64,000 nt of DNA from positions 11,572,124 through 11,636,123 of the forward strand of contig NC_054755.1 of the NCBI RefSeq assembly GCF_018143015.1, read 5' to 3'. Below the pieces are notes generated by a model that did not search any database, was not told where the DNA came from, and saw only the letters and a list, made by a program, of their open reading frames with translations. This stretch comes from Lytechinus variegatus (Eukaryota; Echinodermata; Echinoidea; Temnopleuroida; Toxopneustidae). The position numbers were made by a program, and so were the translations under genes. Every line of letters begins with the position of its first letter. Positions within the stretch are counted from its first letter, which is position 1. Positions 1-11,510 of this stretch are shown here, one piece after another.

Positions 1-557
1 CAAAATTTATGACAATTTTTGTGACAAAAGTTATGACATCCACCAGAATACCGATTTTGTCATATCTCTGAGATAAGATAAAATATGGAGAAAAGACAAT
101 GTTCAGAATACCGCCCCAGGCTTTGAGTAGTACAGTGGGAATTATCCAGGGTTGTACTGGCCCAAGTAAAATAACATTATTTTATGCAAAGCCCACCGGT
201 AAAGCAGTTTTATAACTGAAGTAGTTACTCTGGGTAAATTAAAAAATTATTACTTTTATTTCTCCTATCCTTCCTCAGGTGATAGCCTTTTTTCTTTATT
301 TTTCACTTTTTAAACAAATAATATTATCATCAATATTTTAGATTTACCTCTCACAAAATTTGACGGTTTTCCACTACCTTTATCAAAATTTAATAAATGC
401 TGAACTTTGCATTCAAATACTTGTAACAACAAGGCTTTTAGGCTATAAAAAAGATATTCTGATTTTAATAGTTGATGGATATCATCAATATGATTGAACC
501 ATTTGATTTTACCATCTGAGAATGTATGGTGGATATGAATAGGCCTACATGTACCTT
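1..557. other. No gene seen; AT-rich intergenic sequence
   Basis: No frame on either strand gives a recognisable protein and there are no good splice-flanked coding segments. The sequence is AT-rich and unique-looking. The repeat that hosts the LTR retrotransposon starts at about 558. Confidence 0.6.
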
Positions 558-614
558 GGGTGATGAATCGTGTTCACTATACTACACACTCTATCAGATT
601 GTGTCCATAGTAAG

Positions 615-775
615 TGTTTCAGGTTATGTATCAGGATGGCTGTTGCCTTTATTCAAGTATAATCATGATGGCGATGTCGTCCACATCGCTGTCGATACAT
701 GGAATAATCCCGTGATACATTTGCGTCGATCACGTATGCTGAACTATGGCAAGCTAACTGGTACGATTCCCAACA
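615..775 (-). repeat. 3' LTR of the Ty3/gypsy element
   Basis: A 161-bp direct repeat, identical by eye to 5041-5201. It begins TGTTTCAGG and ends CCCAACA on the plus strand, and lies next to the GTAAG target duplication at 610-614. It is short for an LTR. Confidence 0.95.
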
Positions 776-787
776 TCCCCCTTTTCA
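776..787 (-). other. Polypurine tract of the LTR element
   Basis: On the minus strand a purine run (GAAAAGGGGGA) lies directly upstream of the 3' LTR, where the plus-strand primer of reverse transcription is expected. Confidence 0.75.
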
Positions 788-3700
788 TATGAAAGAATGA
801 TGCAAATGAATTCTTTTCCAGAAAATCAGTGTATAAAAATACTGCATGTACTTGACGCAATTTTCTAACTGACATGGAGTTGTAGCTATGATGTTTAAAA
901 TCAATATCGTTTTTTCTCATCTATCCTTTCTTCCTTCTCTTCCTTTTCTTTTTATTGTTTTGTTTTGTAACTATAACAAAAATATTGTTTAAAACTTTGC
1001 GATTGCTTGCATGTCCACATACAAATCGACTCAACTGTTTACATCAAAATAAACATGGAAAACATAAAACACAATATGCATCAACTATCGCAGTTAAAGC
1101 AAAAAACATATCCAAAATCAACTTGGACAATAAACATTAAAAAATTATCTTACAGTCCTTGAAACTTTTTTTTTTCCGAGATTGTTCTTTGTTTGTTTCT
1201 CCACTCTAAGATTGCTTTGTAGATATCTGTGCCTGACTTTGCGCACTTCTTCATGATGTTCTTGGCAATCTTTACAGCAGATTCTGCCTTCCCGTTGGAT
1301 TGGGGGTGATGAGGCGAAGATGTGGTATGATGTATCTCCCACTCCTCCATGAAGCATTTGAACTCATCACTGGAGTACTGTGGACCATTGTCACTGATGA
1401 CTTCCTTGGGAATGCCATGTCTGCTGAACTGTGATTTCAGGCATGTAATCACATCTGCACTTGTGGTCGACTGGAGCTCATCTACTTCCCAAAAGTCTGA
1501 GTAGTAATCTACTGTAATGAGATAATCTTTCCCATTCAGTGTGAAGAGGTCTGTGCCAAGTGTCTTCCAAGGTCGGTCTGGAACTTCCCGAGGAAGTAGT
1601 GGCTGTTTCGCCTGCTGTGCCTGATGTTCGTTGCAAACACTGCATTGTCGAACTACATCCCGTATCTCATGGTTCATTTTGGGCCAAAAGATTGTCTCTC
1701 TTGCTTTTCGCAGGCTAGATTCCATGCCTTGATGGCTGGCATGCACCCTTTGCAGTAGTTCGCCTCTGAGCCGCTTCGGTATAATGACTCTGTTGGCCTT
1801 GTAGAGAATACCATTGTGCGAAGTTATCTCATCGTGATAAGCCCAATACTCGCGTATTTCTACTGGTAATGTGTTTACTGTATCTGGCCAACCTTCGATC
1901 ACAACTTGTTTGAGCACCTGTAGGATCTCATCTGGGTCATTTCTTCTACTTGCTTGAACCGTTTGTCTGTGAAGTTCACTGACTCTCTTGGATTGATTTC
2001 TTCGAATTCTCTTTGTCTTTGTTGGCTGACTGTGTAGATTTCGTAGTATCCTCCTTCTCCTTGGGTTTTCAGCGGTAGTGCTGCTCTTGACAACATGTCA
2101 GCCACATACATAAGCTTCCCTTGTTTGTATGTGACCTGGAGGTTGTACTTTTGCAATCTTAGCAGCATCCGCTGCAGACGCTTTGGGGCTGACAGCAATG
2201 GCTTCAGGAAGATAGACTGTAGAGGTTTGTGGTCTGATTCTACAGTTACTGTCTCCTTCCCAAATAGGTACTGATGAAAGTGTTCGCATGCGAATACTAT
2301 CGCTAGACATTCTTTCTGTATTTGAGCATATCTTCGTTCTGTCTTTGAGCATATCTTCGTTCTGTCTCCGTCTGAGCCCTAGATGCAAACGCAACTGGTT
2401 GTGACTTCTGCATGAGGGTTGCTCCTAAGCCCGTGTCACTGGCGTCACATTGGATTGTAACTTCTTCGTTCACGTCGTAGTACCGGAGTACTGGAGCTGT
2501 TGTCACCTGTCACCAAGTTCTTTACTCTGCTGTAAGCTCTTTCCTGTGCCGGACCCCAGAACCACTTTACTTCTTTAAGTGTAAGTTGCCGCAGTGGTTC
2601 GCACTCTTCTGACAGATGTGGCAGGAACTTGGCAAGGTAATTGACGAAGCCTACAAAACGTTGAACCGTCTTTACATCTCATGGCCTTTCCAGTTCCGCA
2701 ACCGCTCTGATCTTCTCTGGGTCTGGGCAGAGTCCTTTGTCAGTAAGTACATGACCAATGTACCTGACTTCGGTCTGTTTCAGTTGGATCTTGGTTTTAT
2801 TGAACTTGAGCCCAACTTGTCTTGCTCTCTCTAGAAGTCTCCTCAAGTTCTGGTCGTGATTGATGATCGCTTCCTCCATGGTTTCTCCACTTCCATAGAC
2901 TAGGAGATCATCAACTATTGCCTCTTCTGGTAACCCATGGACTACTTCATGTTGTCTTCTCTGGTATTCTTCTGGAGCAGTAGCAATGCCAAATGGCATC
3001 CTCAGCCATCGGTAGCGACCAAATGGCGTCCAGAATGTGGTCAGGAAACTACTCTCTTTATCCAACTTCACTTGCCAATATCCATCTTTGGCATCGAGGA
3101 TCGTGAACACCTTGGCTTGTGACAATTGGGGCAGGATCTCTTCTATGGTAGGCATCGGATAATGTGATCTTTTCAGGGCTTTGTTTAGATCCTTTGGGTC
3201 TATGCAAATCCTCAGTTTCCCTGGTTTCTTCACTGCTACCATGCTGCTGATCCACTCAGTGGGAGTTGTCACCTTCTTTATGACTCCCTTCTCCTCAAGC
3301 TCACTTATCTTGTCTTTCAGGCTTGGTTTGAGTGCTGCTGGTACCCTCCGTGGCATGTGTTGTACCGGTTTCACTGTCTTGTCAGTCTCAAGGTGATATT
3401 CTCCAGGCAGACATCCCAGCCCTGTGAATACATCCTTGTATTCCTTCATTATCTGCTCCTTCGTCAGAGGCTGTTCTGTTGCTTGACTAAGGATCTCTAT
3501 CCGCTCTGGGTTGTTTCTTGTGACTAACCCTAAGTCCTCGCTAGAGTCACCTGATAGGATTGGAACTTGACTTGATCCATCAACTATCTGAAATTGAAGC
3601 AGGTGTTGACCATTCTTGACCTGGACTTCTAGTGCTGTCTGTCCTCTTGGTTTGATTAGTTTTCCTTTGAATGGCTTCAGTCTGACCTTGCTGTGCTCCA

Positions 3701-5022
3701 GCCTTGGGTTTCCATCTTGTAGGACATCACATAAGTCAGTGTAGCTCAGCACATTGACTGTAGCACCTGTGTCAATCTGACTGTTCATCTCTTTTTTGTC
3801 AGATCCATTAGCTCGATATATGACATTTGCTCTCCATCGCTTACCATTGGATCCAACACTGCTTATCCTCTCTATGGTGTAGATGGATTCATCTGACAGG
3901 TCATCATCCTCATCATCAAGAGACCTCACTGGCTTCGGTCCTTTTGCCAAACATTTTTTTGAAAAATGATTGTTTTTCTTGCAATTGCCGCACTGCTTTC
4001 CCCACGCTGGGCAAGCGGTCTTCTCTCTCCTGTGTTCTCCACCACAGTACTTGCAATTCCGTATCATTTGTGTCTTCTGCTGTCCTTTGCTGTGGCTCTT
4101 CTCGTGACCGGAATTCGCCTTTCTTGGCTTCACATGCTTTTTGTACACTGCTTGCACTGATTCAGTATGAGTGCTGGCACTTTCGATGCTTTTGAGTTGT
4201 TGTTTAGTCACTTCTGCACTACGGCACACATCTATCACCTTTTGTAGCGTTAGATTTTCCCCACGCAGCAACCTCGCCCTTACGTCTGGATCATTGGTTC
4301 CTAGGACGATGCGGTCTCTGATCAAATCATCTCTTAGCGTGTCGAACTCGCAGGTTTCTGCCAAACTTCTCAGTGCTGTCACATACTGATCGATTGTCTC
4401 CCTCTCACCTTGATTTCTAGTATTGAACTGGTACCGTTCAAATATGACATTAGTCGTAGGATCAAAATGCTTCTTCATAGCATCAAGGATTTGTGTGGTT
4501 GTCGTTTTCTGACTCTCTTCTAGTGTAGTGTAGAGCTTATAGCATTCTTTCCCTATGAGTTATACTAAAGTTTCTACTCTCACTTTGTCTGGCTTCTTAT
4601 CTAGCTCTAACGCAATTTCATAGTTTTCCCATTGCGACTGAAAAAACTTCCAATTTCCCCTCAAATCCCCCTTCATATCCATGGGTGATGGGACTGGAAA
4701 ATTGCTTGATGCAGCCATCATTTATCAAACTATAGTTCGAATTTATGCTTGAGTTTGTTAAAGTCTATAATCCTTCACCGTTTGCAAATCTTGGGCTGAA
4801 GTTTTTTGACCCAGCTCCCGTGCTGGTATGCACTCTTGGGTAAGAAAGGCTTCAGCGGCTCCTTCACTACGCTAACCCACTCATCCGGGGGGGCGCGGCC
4901 AGGCCTTAGCAGGTCAACTTCTGCCCACGAAATGCAATCAAATTCTACCGAACTTACTTGACATCTCGACGAACTCTGGCTTTCTTATAGGCTCGATGTG
5001 TTGTCAAATCATATGTCCGGTG

Positions 5023-5040
5023 ATCCCACTTCTGACACCA
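5023..5040 (-). other. Primer-binding site of the LTR element
   Basis: On the minus strand TGGTGTCAGAAGTGGGAT follows the 5' LTR with no gap. It starts TGG, as expected for pairing with the CCA end of a tRNA. I do not assign the tRNA. Confidence 0.75.
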
Positions 5041-5201
5041 TGTTTCAGGTTATGTATCAGGATGGCTGTTGCCTTTATTCAAGTATAATCATGATGGCGA
5101 TGTCGTCCACATCGCTGTCGATACATGGAATAATCCCGTGATACATTTGCGTCGATCACGTATGCTGAACTATGGCAAGCTAACTGGTACGATTCCCAAC
5201 A
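5041..5201 (-). repeat. 5' LTR of the Ty3/gypsy element
   Basis: Identical by eye over 161 bp to the copy at 615-775. It is followed by the GTAAG target duplication (5202-5206) and preceded by the primer-binding site. Confidence 0.95.
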
Positions 5202-5330
5202 GTAAGTAGACTGTCGATTTAGGATTTGTTTGACTTTCTGTAAAAATAAGCATAATTGAATGATGCAAAAAATAACTTCTCAGGCATCCATAAGATGTAC
5301 TTGAACGATAAGCATCTAGTTAATTCCTTT
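5202..5330 (+). repeat. Right part of the host repeat interrupted by the LTR element
   Basis: Together with 558-614 on the other side of the LTR element, this makes a repeat that matches 7743-7915 closely. Shared stretches include TAGACTGTC, TTTAGGATTTGTTTGA and CAGGCATC. The family is not identified. Confidence 0.8.
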
Positions 5331-5414
5331 TTCATGGTTATCAGTCTCCACCTGCAAGTTTTACATTGGCAATCAATGTAATACATTGGAAATACCTCTA
5401 TAGATTTTTTTTTC

Positions 5415-6003
5415 TTAAGGGGGTATCTCACTGGGCTTGGAACTAGTTCGCGACTACAAATTTTGCTAGTTGCAGAGACGTCTCTGCAACATCTCTGAGA
5501 CGTCTCATGAAAATTACAGAGTCTCCGAGGAGTCGCAGGAAGATTAAACATGTTTAATATTTTTGGAGACTGTAGTCTCCGCGACGTCTCCGAGAAGTCT
5601 CCATCAGTTGCTGCGACGTCTCGGAGACTAATGATATCCGCGACTGCTGAGACGTCCCCGAGATGTCTCCGCGATGTCTCAGAGACATCGCGAAGACGTG
5701 CTGGAGACCAAAAAAATTATAATACATTGCGGAGACGTCTCCGCGACACTTCTTCACACTGTTTGACCCACTTCAGAAACCATGTGACTGAATGCGTGCT
5801 GATATCCCTCCTCCTGCTCCAAGTCAGGTGACTGAACGCGTGCTGATATCCCTCCTCCTGCTCCAAGTTAGGTGTACAACGCAGAGACGTCTCCTTGGTG
5901 AGAGCGCAAGCCATTTTTGTCTCCGAGACGTCTCCGCGACTGCAGCGACTGATAAGTTGGAGACTGTCGCGGCGACGTCTCCGTTGGTGAGATAGGGCCT
6001 TTA
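5415..6003. mobile_element. Palindrome-rich non-autonomous DNA element (GAGACGTCTC)
   Basis: About 590 bp packed with the palindrome GAGACGTCTC and variants such as GCGACGTCTCCG and CGGAGACGTC. The ends are inverted: TATCTCACTGGG near 5424 and, read in reverse complement, TATCTCACCAAC near 5996, both next to AAGG-type termini. This suggests a terminal-inverted-repeat element with no transposase. The open frames across it are by-products of the simple repeat structure. The superfamily cannot be assigned. Confidence 0.6.
5784..5871 (+). repeat. 44-bp tandem duplication
   Basis: Two adjacent 44-bp copies starting GTGACTGAA (5784-5827 and 5828-5871) differ at about two positions. They lie inside the GAGACGTCTC element and look like a recent slippage or unequal-exchange event. 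Confidence 0.85.
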
Positions 6004-6689
6004 GTATTTGTACATTTGGACAATAGACCAGTTTGTAGTTACTGCATGGAGAATTTTGGTCAAATGACCTTTCATTTCTTTCATTATGATAGGCAGATTT
6101 CAAAGCAAGATATTACATAAGCATGCCTTACATAGCAGGATGGAGAAATTGAATAGACCAGGTGACTAGAAAAGTACACCAATGAACACTGTATGGAGGT
6201 ATTTGTTGCATTCCTAATAGCATGTTCCACAATGTACTTGGCAAACTGTAAAATACCAGTCGTTCGTGGACACATTGTTGTTGTTTTTGGATGTAAATGA
6301 AGACATTAGATTTCAAACCACCATGTCATTTTAGAACAAATGACCTTTCTCTGATCGTGCCCAGAATCTTTTGATCATGCGCAGAAAGGAACTATGAACT
6401 GGCTTATTTATTACCTATGTAACTTGTGTATCGGATCATTGCATTCATAGTGCGATGTTATACATCCGAAATGAAGTGTGCTTTTGTATTGTTGCAATGT
6501 TATGGGCATGTCAGGTATGTGAAAATACTTTGGTAATATGACTTTATACTTGCAGTGTGGTGTATTTTCACATTTAAACAAATTTTCTTTGGTCAGTCTC
6601 CCTATGTACTGTATCTCAGCAATTACATGTACTTGATGCATGTAGAGGCATGCACTGGAGGTAAACACAAATGCCTGTATTCTGGGTTT
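6004..6689. other. No gene seen
   Basis: AT-rich sequence without a credible coding segment. Short open frames on both strands resemble nothing I recognise. Confidence 0.55.
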
Positions 6690-7070
6690 ATTTCCAAATC
6701 GTCTAATGCCAATTCGTCCAATTGCCAACTTGTCTACTATCATTTGGTCTACCATCAGTTCGTCCACTCACCACACGGTCTACTTTCATTTAGTCTAATG
6801 CCATTCCGTCTAATAAGCAGTTGGTCCAATGGCCATGTAGTCCATTTGGTCTGATTGGACTAAGTGTTAAATTGTGCAAAATAAATGAAAATGAAATGGA
6901 TTTTATACCAACTGGTAATGAGACGAAATGGTCATAGATGAAATGGTGATTAGAAGAAGTGATGATTGGACCAAATGGTTGTTAGACAAAATGTTGATGG
7001 ACAGAATGGCATTACCGGTAGACTATATGAAAGTAGACCATGTGGTGAATTGGCAATTTACCGCATTCTT
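6690..7070. repeat. Inverted-repeat element built from a ~20-bp degenerate motif
   Basis: The left arm (about 6690-6860) repeats phrases like GTCTAATGCCAATTCGTCC and TCATTTGGTCTACCATCAG. The right arm (about 6905-7065) carries the complementary phrases (GGACCAAATGG, GACAGAATGGCATTACC, GTAGACCATGTGGTG). This is a foldback of degenerate minisatellite units around a short AT-rich centre. No protein is encoded. Confidence 0.65.
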
Positions 7071-7742
7071 TATAACCCCAGTTTAACTTTAGACCATGGT
7101 CTAACTCTATGGGCAATATTGGCCATCATATATTATTTCATATCAATTGTTTAGTTGGTTAACTTTGACTACACTTTTATGGAGTGCAAATCATGCCTCA
7201 AACCTCAATTATTGCAGCAAATGTGTGTTAAATTACTTAATTGGATGAGCCTGCACCTATGAATGTTCTTTTTAACAGAAATATGGTACAAGATATGTGT
7301 GTTATTGATCATCATGTTGTTACTAACTCATATACAAAGTATGAGATATTTCAATCCTATTCTGAAAAGTCTTCCATAATCATTTAAAAATAATGAAATT
7401 GTGGGAAACAGATAATAGGAGTTTCCATGTATATTAGATTTCAATGAATTATTTGGTACATTAAACTTGTCATGAATATTGATGAAGTAAGATTAAGATT
7501 TCCATAGAAGAGTAGCCTGTATGCTTATGTAATTATCATACCACCCAAAGAAGATCATGGATTGAATCCGAATGGCTCCCTCTTATGTTAGGTCATATTT
7601 TGTCTCTGATTCATCACAATGATTATGGCCCATAATTTAGACCATAGCCTAACTCTGTGCTAAAATTATGGGATGCCAACCCCCCCAACTAGATCTGTTA
7701 TTCTCGTGTAATTCTTATGTTTACTAGTTTTGTTCCCCTTTT
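7071..7742. other. No gene seen; remnants of TTAGACCATGG-type repeat
   Basis: Related phrases TTTAGACCATGGTCTAACTC (about 7090) and TTTAGACCATAGCCTAACTC (about 7638) mark diverged repeat copies in direct orientation. Nothing else is recognisable. Confidence 0.5.
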
Positions 7743-7915
7743 TCGTGTTCGCTATACTACACAAACTATCAGGTTGTGTCCTTGGTAAATAGACTGTCAA
7801 TTTAGGATTTGTTTGAATTTCTGTAAAAATAAGCATAATTGAATGATACAAAAAAATAACTTTCCAGGCATCTATAAGATGTACTTGAATGATAAGTTAA
7901 CTCCTTGCTTTCATG
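7743..7915 (+). repeat. Uninterrupted paralogue of the LTR insertion site
   Basis: Matches 558-614 joined to 5202-5330, but with TTGGTAAATAGACTG at the place where the other copy carries GTAAG, the LTR element and GTAAG again. It therefore shows the pre-insertion arrangement of the same repeat family. Confidence 0.8.
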
Positions 7916-8115
7916 ATGACGAAAAATAATTCACTTATCATTCTCAGACAGTTGTAAATGTTTTGATTGTCAAATGAATTGATAAAAATGATCATTTACT
8001 CACAGAGGTTTGTGCCACAATTAGTTTCCATAGTTAATCCACAACTTTTAGACCAGAGTTTGATATAAGCCCAAGTTCAGAATACGGGCCATTGGGTGTC
8101 TTTTTATAATTATAT

Positions 8116-8255
8116 AATATTGACTGGCCTTGAGGGAACATCAAATATATTGCCAGCGAAAGAGTCATATTGGCCCGAGTCTTTAGACGAGGGCAATATG
8201 GGTCTTTTAAGGGCAATATATTTGATGTTCCCCGAAAGAAGAGCCAGTCAATATT
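8116..8255. mobile_element. 140-bp MITE-like palindrome
   Basis: It starts AATATTGACTGGCC and ends GCCAGTCAATATT in inverted orientation. The arms continue inward through AACATCAAATATATTGCC and its complement. There is no coding capacity. The sequence to about 8610, with two GAGACC(A/G)(G/A)GGAAAATACAAA phrases, may belong to the same repeat but I cannot define its end. Confidence 0.7.
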
Positions 8256-8983
8256 TTTATTATCATCCAAATCAGATATCTAGAGCAAAAATCATGATAA
8301 TGGTGATATTTCTTTTTAAAATAGTTCTATTGTGTCATGTTAATATAAGGGTCTAGGCTCTGCACTTTACCATTATGACGTACTTGCAAGCGCTCGGATC
8401 CAGTGATGTCTTTATTATGACGTATATTGTTGGTGCGCAGATCCTTATGAAGCGTATCTGTTTATACGCATCCTCAAATGCCCGGATGTGAGACCAGGGA
8501 AAATACAAAGGTATATTTTGCGTCGTCTCTGCATGCAAAGTAAATATGCGCATTGAGACCGAGGAAAATACAAATAATATACCTATCCCTTCCCGATATT
8601 TATGAATCTAGGGCAATACGGTTTTGTAAATGACAAGCTCAGATGTCTGATACGGGTAATAATTGGTATTAGTACATTGTAAAAACCTTTTCTGGCAATA
8701 ACACATTTTCATGATTATATTTCTGTTTTTATATGCCGGAAGGATGCTAGTAAAGGTCTGTAATTTGCTAGGTATTAGTGAATTTTATTATGCAATAATT
8801 TATCATAATTGTACTAACTTTGTTGATGTTTTGTCTGATTCATGCTTGTATTTCTACATTAAGGTCAACATGTTTAAAATATATTCTGAAAATTGTAGGC
8901 AGCTGCATATGTGGACTAAAAAAATGTTCTTAAAGATTAAGGGACAATTTATCATACTATATCCCAAATGATTAGTTTTACAT

Positions 8984-9076
8984 AAAGCTGTGAGCACCGG
9001 AATCGGTAGACTAGCTTACCCGGTGTAATATAGGACTGCCTTGAGCACCCAACAAGATGGATATGTGTGCTATATT
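8984..9076 (+). mobile_element. SINE 3'-body fragment
   Basis: AAAGCTGTGAGCACC through GGATATGTGTGCTAT matches the 3' body of the tRNA-headed SINEs at 11511 and 35290, without the tRNA-like head. It is a 5'-truncated copy. Confidence 0.8.
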
Positions 9077-10209
9077 GACAGAACTAAGTTTTCACACGTG
9101 ATTTATACAGTATTTTGGGTTCCATGATTGAATATGTACGTGAGAGGGGGGGGAGGGTTTTGTTCACAAATATTGAGTTTTACTCTAATTGAAGTCAATG
9201 TCATTAAAGTAACTGTTGGTATAATATTAAAGTATATAGAGGAGTATTAACTTGCATGAAGTTGCAACTGTAGACATTAATTGTGATGTAACTTGCCTCT
9301 TTAAGCTATCATGCAGTTTCACTTCTAATTGAAAGTACTCACAATAGATACTTCACCATCCAGATACCGTGATCTGTGGTTTCCAGTTGGCCTGCGCTTC
9401 CCGTTTCTATTACGATTAATTGCTATTCTCAGGAATGTACAACTTTTATTTGTGCATTGTGGTTTGAAATACCCTGTATTTGACAATGTTAAATGTTTAA
9501 ATATGTATGAATGGGCTCAGGAAGGCATTATCGTTGAACTATAAACATTTTCAAATCAAAACTAATACAAGACACGGCTATTGGATAATTAACAAGCATT
9601 TCTAGAGGTCTTGTTAGTACAGTAGAATGTATACTTTCTTGTTGGATACTTCCTGTGTTCTATAGATTTACTACTACTATCAACATTGTGCAGAGATTCT
9701 TGTAGAGATCACTTTATACATACCGGTAACTGTGATTTGCTCAAGTTTTGACAAGCCCACCTAAATGGTCCCCCTCCCCTTAAAAAAAGGAGGTAAAGGC
9801 AAGAAATTACCCAATAGTCAGAATAATTTTAAAAAAAGGGGGGGGATTTTTATCATGAGAGAGGGGGTAGTATCTTTCTTATAGACAACTGGAAATTTCA
9901 AATTCTAATTGTATGTTGATTTTAATCCAAGCAAAAGGAATATTTGAGCAATGGATTGCTGAATTGCAAGTGATTGCGAGTCTGTGTCTCGTAATTGAGA
10001 GTACAAATTGATTTGCTAGATGAATTATACCTATTATTGGCAAATTTGAAATTGATGACTCTAATTGATTGCAAATGTAGGTCCATGGCCATCATTAGCT
10101 CAATTGACTTGACTGACTCTCAGGTTTGGGCCCTAGTAACATAAAGTTTAGCCATTGATCACAGGTCTGATTTCCACGATTGATTGCAATTGGGTATTGT
10201 GTGTGATCT
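9077..10209. other. No gene seen
   Basis: AT-rich sequence with short G runs near 9145 and 9840 and several diverged AATTGATTGCAA-type repeat traces from about 9950. I see no credible exon. Confidence 0.5.
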
Positions 10210-11033
10210 GGGGCCCATCTTAAAGGTCAAGTCCACCTCAGAAAAATGTTGATTTGAATCAATAGAGAAAAATCAGACAAGCACAATGCTGAAAATTTCA
10301 TCAAAATCGGATGTAAAATAAGAAAGTTATGACATTTCAAAGTTTCGCTTATTTTCAACAAAATAGTGATATGAACGAGTCAGTTACATCCAAATGAGAG
10401 AGTCGATGATGTCACTCACTCACTATTTCTTTTGTTTTTTATTGTTTGAATTATACAATATTTCAATTTTTACGAATTTGACGATTATTACCTCCTTGCC
10501 TGAAGCACAAAATGTTAAAATAATGGAATTCCACGTGTTCAGGTAGGAATGAAACTTCATTTCACATGACAATGACGAGAAAATAGAAATATTTCATATA
10601 ATAAAATACAAAAGAAAAAGTGAGTGAGTGATGTCATCAACTCTCTCATTTGGATGTAACTGGCTCGTTCATATAACTATTTTGTTGAAAATAAGCGAAA
10701 CTTTAAAATGCCATAACTTTCTTATTTTACATCCGATTTTGATGAAATTTTCAGTGTTATGCTTGTTGAATTTTTCTGTTTTTATTCAAATCAAGTTTTT
10801 GTTGGGGTGGACTTGTCCTTTAAAAAGAGTTGCAATTGATCTAATCAAATGCAAAAAAAAATAGATTTGAATGTATATCCATAAATATTCATTGATTTTT
10901 TGACAATTTGGTGTGTTCTCCTTTGTTTACAAAGGACATTTGCAAATTTTCTGTAGAAAAATTATGACACTGATGGATTTTCATAGAGATACAAGTGATT
11001 GGATCAATTGTAACTCTTTGTAAGACGGGGCCC
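10210..11033. mobile_element. Outer MITE with GGGGCCC termini, carrying a nested MITE
   Basis: The left end GGGGCCCATCTTAA continues, after the inner element, as AAAGAGTTGCAATTGATC. The right end is the inverted version: GGATCAATTGTAACTCTTTG then TAAGACGGGGCCC. The left terminal repeat is thus split by the insertion at 10224-10819. No protein is encoded. Confidence 0.8.
10224..10819. mobile_element. 596-bp MITE inserted at TTAA (family A, copy 1)
   Basis: Terminal inverted repeats start AGGTCAAGTCCACC and end GGTGGACTTGTCCT. The arms run about 200 bp (TCATCAAAATCGGATGTAAA, AAAGTTTCGCTTATTTTCAA and complements). TTAA flanks both ends (10220-10223, 10820-10823). The outer element's intact opposite end confirms TTAA as the duplicated target. 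TTAA targets suit Kolobok-like or piggyBac-like superfamilies; the AGG terminus leans to Kolobok-like. Relatives lie at 33847, 42264 and 53662. Confidence 0.85.
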
Positions 11034-11510
11034 GAGTTGTAAAATGTAGCCCATCAATCAATCACTAAGTTTCTGTTTCAGGGCCCAGAATGATAATATA
11101 CCAAAGATTCAACCTTTAACCATTGCGGGTAGTTCAGTATGTTGGACATTATATATGCATGTATGATCCTTCTTATGTATCAGTAGAGTTAGAGCTTGTT
11201 TTTAAATAAATTACATATATATTTCATATCAATGAGATTTGTTATTCTATCTACTGTGTGCAATGAATTAAGTAATTGTAAGTGTTTACATCTTATGATC
11301 GATATATTAATGATACCTATATACATGTATGGTTTAAATTGAAAGCCTGAACCTTTATACTCCAGACATAATCGTCCAAGTTTTTTTTTGTAGTATTCAA
11401 ATATGGCAAGTCCAATCGCTTAACTTTAATATGAAATGTCCACTCCACTATGCTTGTCAATCATGGAAACAAAAAATCCATCAGGAGATTGTCATTGTAT
11501 ATGTGTGTGG
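11034..11510. other. No gene seen
   Basis: AT-rich sequence, with a GGGCCC-containing trace near 11080. No exon-like segment. Confidence 0.5.

Larger units (their letters stand above)
615..5201 (-). mobile_element. Ty3/gypsy LTR retrotransposon, young but broken copy
   Basis: This fossil element is about 4.6 kb long on the minus strand. It is bounded by two identical 161-bp LTRs (TGTT...AACA) and flanked by a perfect 5-bp target duplication, GTAAG, at 610-614 and 5202-5206. Domains in element order: a gag-like region with two CCHC zinc knuckles near 3950-4060; an aspartic protease with DTG near 3770; reverse transcriptase with VDDLL in the YxDD position near 2900; RNase H near 2430-2470; and integrase with an HHCC zinc finger near 1620-1750 and the catalytic core near 1270-1560. 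A primer-binding site adjoins the 5' LTR and a purine tract adjoins the 3' LTR. The gag-pol reading frame is interrupted about three times, so this copy looks inactive. Identical LTRs imply very recent insertion. The Mag-like lineage common in echinoderms is my best guess, not tested. Confidence 0.95.

Noticed and set aside
5550-6103. Ser/Arg-rich frames around 5550-6103 on both strands
   Set aside because: They arise from the GAGACGTCTC palindrome array, which is open in several frames by its own composition.
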